A DNA stretch of 8,896 nucleotides from an uncultured Alphaproteobacteria bacterium (GTDB lineage: Bacteria > Pseudomonadota > Alphaproteobacteria > Puniceispirillales > Puniceispirillaceae), in contig CAJWDO010000053.1 in the NCBI GenBank assembly GCA_913031555.1, positions 1 through 8,896 on the forward strand. The letters are read 5' to 3'. The notes under the pieces are model-generated. The model saw nothing but the letters and a program-made list of their open reading frames with translations, was not told the DNA's origin and searched no databases. The translations under genes were made by a program, and so were the position numbers. This document shows positions 6,139 through 8,896 of this stretch, one piece after another. Within the stretch, counting starts at the first letter, position 1, and each line of letters begins with the position of its first letter.

Positions 6139-7050
6139 ATGCGATCCGTCGACCCCCGCCATCTGTTGCAGTTCCACGAGATTATCCGCACGGGATCATT
6201 CACCCGCGCCGCCATTACGCTTGGCCTGACGCAACCGGCGCTGACGCGCAACATGAAGTTGATGGAAGGACGGCTTGGTTTCGAGCTGATGGTCCGCTCG
6301 CGACAGGGTATTATTCCGACGACCCTTGGCGCACGGATTCTTGAGGAAGCCAACGCCATCGTTCTGGCCGAACGCCGCATCAGCGCGTTGACCAACACAC
6401 TGAAACGCGGCTACGAGGCCGAGTTGCGGGTCGGCTGCACACCGACATTGAGCTTGCACGCCCTTGCCCAGCCTGTCGCCGATTTCGCCCGCGACAACCC
6501 GGCCATAAGGCTCGACATGCGCCAGGCGCATAGTGGGCTTCTTCCCGATATGCTGCGCGACGGGCTGGTCGATGTCGTGCTCGGCCCGCCGGAAATCGCC
6601 ACGCAAGTGCCGGCAAGCCGGGTCACGCCGCTATTCGACAGCCGGGTGGTGATTCTCGCCTCGCGCTATCATCCGCTTGCCGGACGCAGCTCTGTCACCA
6701 CAGAGGATCTGGACAATGCGCGCTGGGCGTTGCATCAGCCGGGGACGGGAATCAGGGACGCCACCGACACCCTGCTTCGCCAGCTTGGAGTCAGCGATGC
6801 GCTGCAGGCCAATGAATTGCCGTCCAACATGATCCTGTCGCTGTTGCGGCTTGGCGATCATCTGGCGGTGGTGCCGCGCTATGTTCTGAAAAACACGAAT
6901 CTGGCAGGAGAGCTTGTACAAATTGCCGGCGATGTGCCGCGTGTGGCGCTTGGCCATGCCGCGATCAGGACTGAGCGGCCAGCATCGGGACCGATAGATC
7001 GATTCATTGCCAGCATGCAATCCCGGCTTACCGGTTTTGACGGGGTCTGA
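6139..7050 (+). CDS. LysR-type transcriptional regulator
   Basis: The 303-aa protein has the N-terminal winged helix-turn-helix of LysR regulators. TGSFTRAAITLGLTQPALTR (about 18-37) is the HTH, followed by the linker-helix pattern RLGFELMVRSRQGIIPTTLG. A periplasmic-binding-like effector domain occupies about 90-295, starting ELRVGCTPTLS. It binds DNA as a tetramer and usually responds to a small metabolite. The ATG at 6139 was chosen because it precedes the HTH by the usual distance. An in-frame TTG at 6124 would add five residues, and neither has a strong ribosome binding site. It is divergent from the GST/HAD operon, the classic layout for a regulator and its target. It converges with the bactofilin cluster downstream. 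Confidence 0.92.
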   Translation: MRSVDPRHLLQFHEIIRTGSFTRAAITLGLTQPALTRNMKLMEGRLGFELMVRSRQGIIPTTLGARILEEANAIVLAERRISALTNTLKRGYEAELRVGCTPTLSLHALAQPVADFARDNPAIRLDMRQAHSGLLPDMLRDGLVDVVLGPPEIATQVPASRVTPLFDSRVVILASRYHPLAGRSSVTTEDLDNARWALHQPGTGIRDATDTLLRQLGVSDALQANELPSNMILSLLRLGDHLAVVPRYVLKNTNLAGELVQIAGDVPRVALGHAAIRTERPASGPIDRFIASMQSRLTGFDGV

Positions 7051-7066
7051 TCTGGCGGCTGGCGCA

Positions 7067-7150
7067 ATGAAGCCCGCGCTTAAAGTCGGGCCTACTTTCA
7101 AGACCAGACCAGCGTTCAAGGGCGGACCAGTGCTTAGCCACCACCCCTGA
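7067..7150 (+). CDS. Possible 27-codon peptide with hexapeptide repeats (doubtful)
   Basis: An ATG 16 nt after the LysR stop opens a short frame ending TGA 7148-7150. The peptide is basic and repetitive: MK, then PALKVG, PTFKTR, PAFKGG and PVLSHH, then P. The proline and the lysine recur every six residues in the first three units. There is no convincing ribosome binding site. It could be translated by coupling to the LysR gene, or it could be only an 18-nt DNA repeat with an open frame by chance. Its position in the convergent gap before the bactofilin 3' end gives no functional hint. Confidence 0.2.
   Translation: MKPALKVGPTFKTRPAFKGGPVLSHHP
7072..7091 (-). terminator. Weak hairpin in the convergent gap, possible terminator for the bactofilin operon
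   Basis: GCCCG (7072-7076) pairs with CGGGC (7087-7091) around a 10-base loop. It lies between the LysR stop and the last bactofilin stop and could serve either strand. No T-run follows on either side, so confidence is low. Confidence 0.2.
7073..7144. repeat. Degenerate 18-nt tandem repeat, four units
   Basis: Units at 7073-7090, 7091-7108, 7109-7126 and 7127-7144 share a pattern of CC, then TTCAAG-like bases, then CGG/GAG-like bases. The middle two units are the clearest. The repeat fills the space between the convergent LysR and bactofilin genes. Confidence 0.45.
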
Positions 7151-7158
7151 TTGTCTCG

Positions 7159-7473
7159 TCAGGATTTGCGTCCGATGGTACCCGACACTTCAGCGCCAAG
7201 CTCGATAACCAGCGCGTTGCTCTTCAGATCGCCGTCGATCACCGCGGTGGATCCCACAGTCAACTCTTCAGTGACAAGCTTGCCATTGAAGTTGCCGGAT
7301 AATTCCACCCGGCTGGCGTTGATCTGCCCGTTGAAGACACCGGTCGGGTCAAGGACGACCTCTACGGCGTTCAGTTCCCCTGTGAAGTGGCCAGCGATCA
7401 GGACCGGGGCCTCGCCCGCGTCCAGCTTGCCCTCCATCACCATGCCTTCAATAATCGTCGTTGCTGTGCTCAT
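7159..7473 (-). CDS. Bactofilin family protein, short form (third in cluster)
   Basis: The 104-aa product is nearly all bactofilin core (PF04519/DUF583). It is a right-handed beta-helix built of short repeats such as IIEGMVMEGKL, HFTGELNA, VFNGQINA, NFNGKLVT and VIDGDLKS, with a Gly near the turn of each rung. Bactofilins polymerise without nucleotide into filaments that scaffold cell-wall enzymes or polar structures. This copy has almost no N-terminal tail and ends GRKS, so it lacks the disordered tails that usually give membrane or partner binding. The ATG at 7473 has a weak GAGGG/AGGG element upstream. The gene follows the second bactofilin after 106 bases on the same strand. Confidence 0.88.
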   Translation of the reverse strand: MSTATTIIEGMVMEGKLDAGEAPVLIAGHFTGELNAVEVVLDPTGVFNGQINASRVELSGNFNGKLVTEELTVGSTAVIDGDLKSNALVIELGAEVSGTIGRKS

Positions 7474-7579
7474 ATCCCTGTATCCCTCGTTCGGACCGCG
7501 GTTGCCTTGTCCCGCCCTGTCCTCTTGATGCGCTTCCGTCTTGCGTCACCCACTGTTCAGGCCCGCCAAACCGTCATGG

Positions 7580-7960
7580 CTACTCTTCGGTTGCTTCCTC
7601 GACAGCGTCCGGCTCTTCCGACACCTCAGCCGTTGCTGCAGGTTCCTGCCAGTTATGGACAACCCGGCAGTTCAGCGCAGCGCCCCGGTCCATTTGCAGA
7701 CTCTGATAATGGATCTCACCGGCAATCTGCGCTGTCTCGGTTGCCCAGATGCTGCCGGCCTGCATAATGCCGTCATAGGCGCCACCAATCACAACGAGGT
7801 CACTTGTCACTTGACCGGTGAACTTGCCAGTCGCGCCGATCGACAGCTTTTCAGCTGAAAGATCGGCCTCAACGGCGCCCTCGATCTCTATGGATTTGAC
7901 GTTTGAAATCGTCCCGACAAACTTCGCGTCGGCTCCGATGATCGCTCTACTCCTGTCCAT
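7580..7960 (-). CDS. Bactofilin family protein with acidic C-terminal tail (second in cluster)
   Basis: The 126-aa protein begins MDRSRAIIGADAKFVGTI and continues through bactofilin rungs (IEIEGAVEADL, KFTGQVTSDL, AYDGIMQAG, QIAGEIHYQSLQMDRGAALNCRV). This fits PF04519. After about residue 106 a disordered tail rich in Glu and Ala (SEEPDAVEEATEE) gives a strong negative charge. It most likely forms filaments at the inner membrane face or in the cytosol. The start at ATG 7960 is supported by GGAG 6 nt upstream. It lies 87 bases after the first bactofilin and 106 before the third, so the three are probably one transcript though not translationally coupled. Confidence 0.88.
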   Translation of the reverse strand: MDRSRAIIGADAKFVGTISNVKSIEIEGAVEADLSAEKLSIGATGKFTGQVTSDLVVIGGAYDGIMQAGSIWATETAQIAGEIHYQSLQMDRGAALNCRVVHNWQEPAATAEVSEEPDAVEEATEE

Positions 7961-8047
7961 CCCTGTCTCCCTTATTTTTCTGCCTTGCCCGGCGCGATGC
8001 TATCTTGACAAATTCACCACGCCATTTCTGATGAAATGCGCTCAATG

Positions 8048-8395
8048 CTAGCGGCGGCGCTTACGGAATTTTGCCGTGACGTGCGCGCCATTCTCAACTT
8101 CAATTCCCTTGGTCTTGATCACCCCGTCAAAGACGCCGGTGTTGGTGATGCGCAGAATTTCAGTGTTCACTTCGCCATTCACCTTTCCGGACACTACCGT
8201 TTCCTCGGCCTCGATCGACCCCGTCAAAACGGCCTGGTCCTCGACAAAAAGGTTCCGACATTTGATCTCGCCGTCCACGCTGCCGGCCAGAACAATGTCA
8301 CCAACCGACGTCACACTGCCGGTGATTCGCATATCCGTGTCGATCAGTGATGCTTCGCCAGCACTGGGACCGTTCTTTTTGTCACGGTCAAACAT
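8048..8395 (-). CDS. Bactofilin family protein with basic C-terminal tail (first in cluster)
   Basis: The 115-aa protein has a charged N-terminal lead (MFDRDKKNGPS) and then a bactofilin core from about residue 17: DTDMRITGSVTSVGDIVLAG, DGEIKCRNL, LTGSIEAEE, VNGEVNTE and FDGVIKTKG. It ends in a basic tail, KFRKRRR, the opposite of the acidic tail in the next gene. The start ATG at 8395 has a perfect AGGAGG 5 nt upstream, the strongest ribosome binding site of the three. It leads the cluster and is divergent from the partial gene at 8551. Family knowledge links bactofilins to cell shape, peptidoglycan synthesis and stalk or pole formation; which of these applies here is not shown. Confidence 0.9.
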   Translation of the reverse strand: MFDRDKKNGPSAGEASLIDTDMRITGSVTSVGDIVLAGSVDGEIKCRNLFVEDQAVLTGSIEAEETVVSGKVNGEVNTEILRITNTGVFDGVIKTKGIEVENGAHVTAKFRKRRR

Positions 8396-8550
8396 GGCAT
8401 CCTCCTGTAATCACGCCAAAAAAAAATCTGGCCAATTTTCTTCACCAAATCACTAATGGAAAGGTAACAAAATTCGCATACTGTCGTTAACGGATTCGTA
8501 AGAACTCGTCTCGGCGTTTCGTCACCTTGGTAAACGACGAGCATTACAAA
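8396..8550. promoter_or_regulatory. Divergent intergenic region with a CtrA-like half-match
   Basis: This spacer serves the bactofilin cluster (minus) and the partial gene (plus). TTAA-N7-GTAA at 8487-8501 differs by one base from the alphaproteobacterial CtrA site TTAA-N7-TTAA. Its first half overlaps a perfect palindrome, CGTTAACG (8485-8492). An A-tract occupies 8418-8427. No unambiguous -35/-10 pair was found on either strand. Confidence 0.3.
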
Positions 8551-8896
8551 ATGTTAAATGAAGTCCGGAAGTCTGTGATGGCTGAAGATGTAATCGACAT
8601 TCGCAAACGTATCGAGGATATGCGCAACGAGGTATCGTCGGCGCTGACCGATGATGACGGGGTGGTGATTCCCTCACAACCGGCCGGCGAAATTGCTGAA
8701 TTTTCGGTCCCCGGCGTCACCACGACGTCAGCATCGGCGGCTGTGGCACGTGAAGTCGCCGAACCCGCGCCGGATGCAGAAACGATGCGACGGACAAAAG
8801 GCGCGCTCGACGATGCGCTGCAGTTGCCGTCCTTCCAGCTGAATGTTCGTAACCAGGGCATGAACAAGGCACTGCTGTTCCTTGTCGGCTGTCAAC
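8551..8896 (+). CDS. Unidentified protein, N-terminal part (runs off right edge)
   Basis: An open frame from ATG 8551 continues to the window end (115 complete codons, no stop). A second in-frame ATG at 8578, preceded by GGAAG, is an equally good start. The first 30 residues contain a short charged helix (VIDIRKRIEDMRNEVS). A low-complexity, Pro/Ala/Thr-rich and probably disordered stretch follows (about 33-78). The visible end reads MNKALLFLVGCQ, which could be the beginning of a membrane segment. The product is not recognised. It is divergent from the bactofilin cluster, and neighbours of bactofilins are often envelope or peptidoglycan proteins, but that is context only. Confidence 0.6.
   Translation, partial: MLNEVRKSVMAEDVIDIRKRIEDMRNEVSSALTDDDGVVIPSQPAGEIAEFSVPGVTTTSASAAVAREVAEPAPDAETMRRTKGALDDALQLPSFQLNVRNQGMNKALLFLVGCQ

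Noticed and set aside
6631..7119. A 162-codon minus-strand frame opposite the end of the LysR gene
   Set aside because: It is antisense to a well-supported LysR effector domain and shows no protein-family features.
8005..8010. TTGACA on the + strand as a -35 element
   Set aside because: No -10 element at the right distance, and it lies between two minus-strand bactofilin genes with no + strand gene downstream.
1..8896. Search for CRISPR arrays, tRNA/rRNA genes, insertion sequences and att sites
   Set aside because: No regularly spaced longer repeats, cloverleaf, transposase motif or flanking inverted repeats were found by eye.

Overview
The window looks like chromosomal DNA from an alphaproteobacterium, probably free-living. 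It is moderately GC-rich, genes are tightly packed in short operons with AGGAGG-type ribosome binding sites, and a bactofilin cluster sits beside metabolic genes of types common in that class. No rRNA, tRNA, CRISPR array, insertion sequence or phage gene was found. The genus cannot be read from the sequence.

Layout, left to right. (1) Bases 1-63 hold the last 20 codons of a + strand gene that resembles an aldehyde dehydrogenase C-terminus. (2) A three-gene minus-strand operon follows, transcribed from about 2950 down to 80: a DapA-superfamily lyase (2898-1972), a PuuC-like aldehyde dehydrogenase (1972-458) and a small DOPA 4,5-dioxygenase family protein (454-80). The first pair overlaps by 1 nt and the second pair is 3 nt apart. 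This suggests a catabolic unit that handles a catecholic or 2-oxo-acid-type compound. The start of the first gene is preceded by three 17-nt near-repeats. Each repeat encodes a six-codon mini-ORF whose TGA overlaps the next ATG, giving a chain of ATGA junctions that leads into the gene. (3) A roughly 350-bp AT-rich, inverted-repeat-rich intergenic region (2953-3304) precedes a small secreted cysteine-containing protein (3305-3664). A convincing sigma70-type promoter (3731-3759) and an unrecognised, cysteine-free 246-aa protein (3797-4537) come next. (4) A minus-strand pair, a glutathione S-transferase-like protein followed by a HAD phosphatase, is divergent from a LysR-type regulator (6139-7050). 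The regulator is the obvious candidate to control the pair. (5) Three bactofilin genes in a row on the minus strand (8395-7159) carry different terminal tails: one acidic, one basic, one nearly tail-less. They are divergent from a + strand gene (from 8551) that runs off the right edge.

The items most worth a second look are the mini-ORF chain at 2895-2952, the trio of bactofilins with oppositely charged tails, the orphan pair at 3305-4537 with its dense hairpins, and a possible 27-codon hexad-repeat peptide at 7067-7150.
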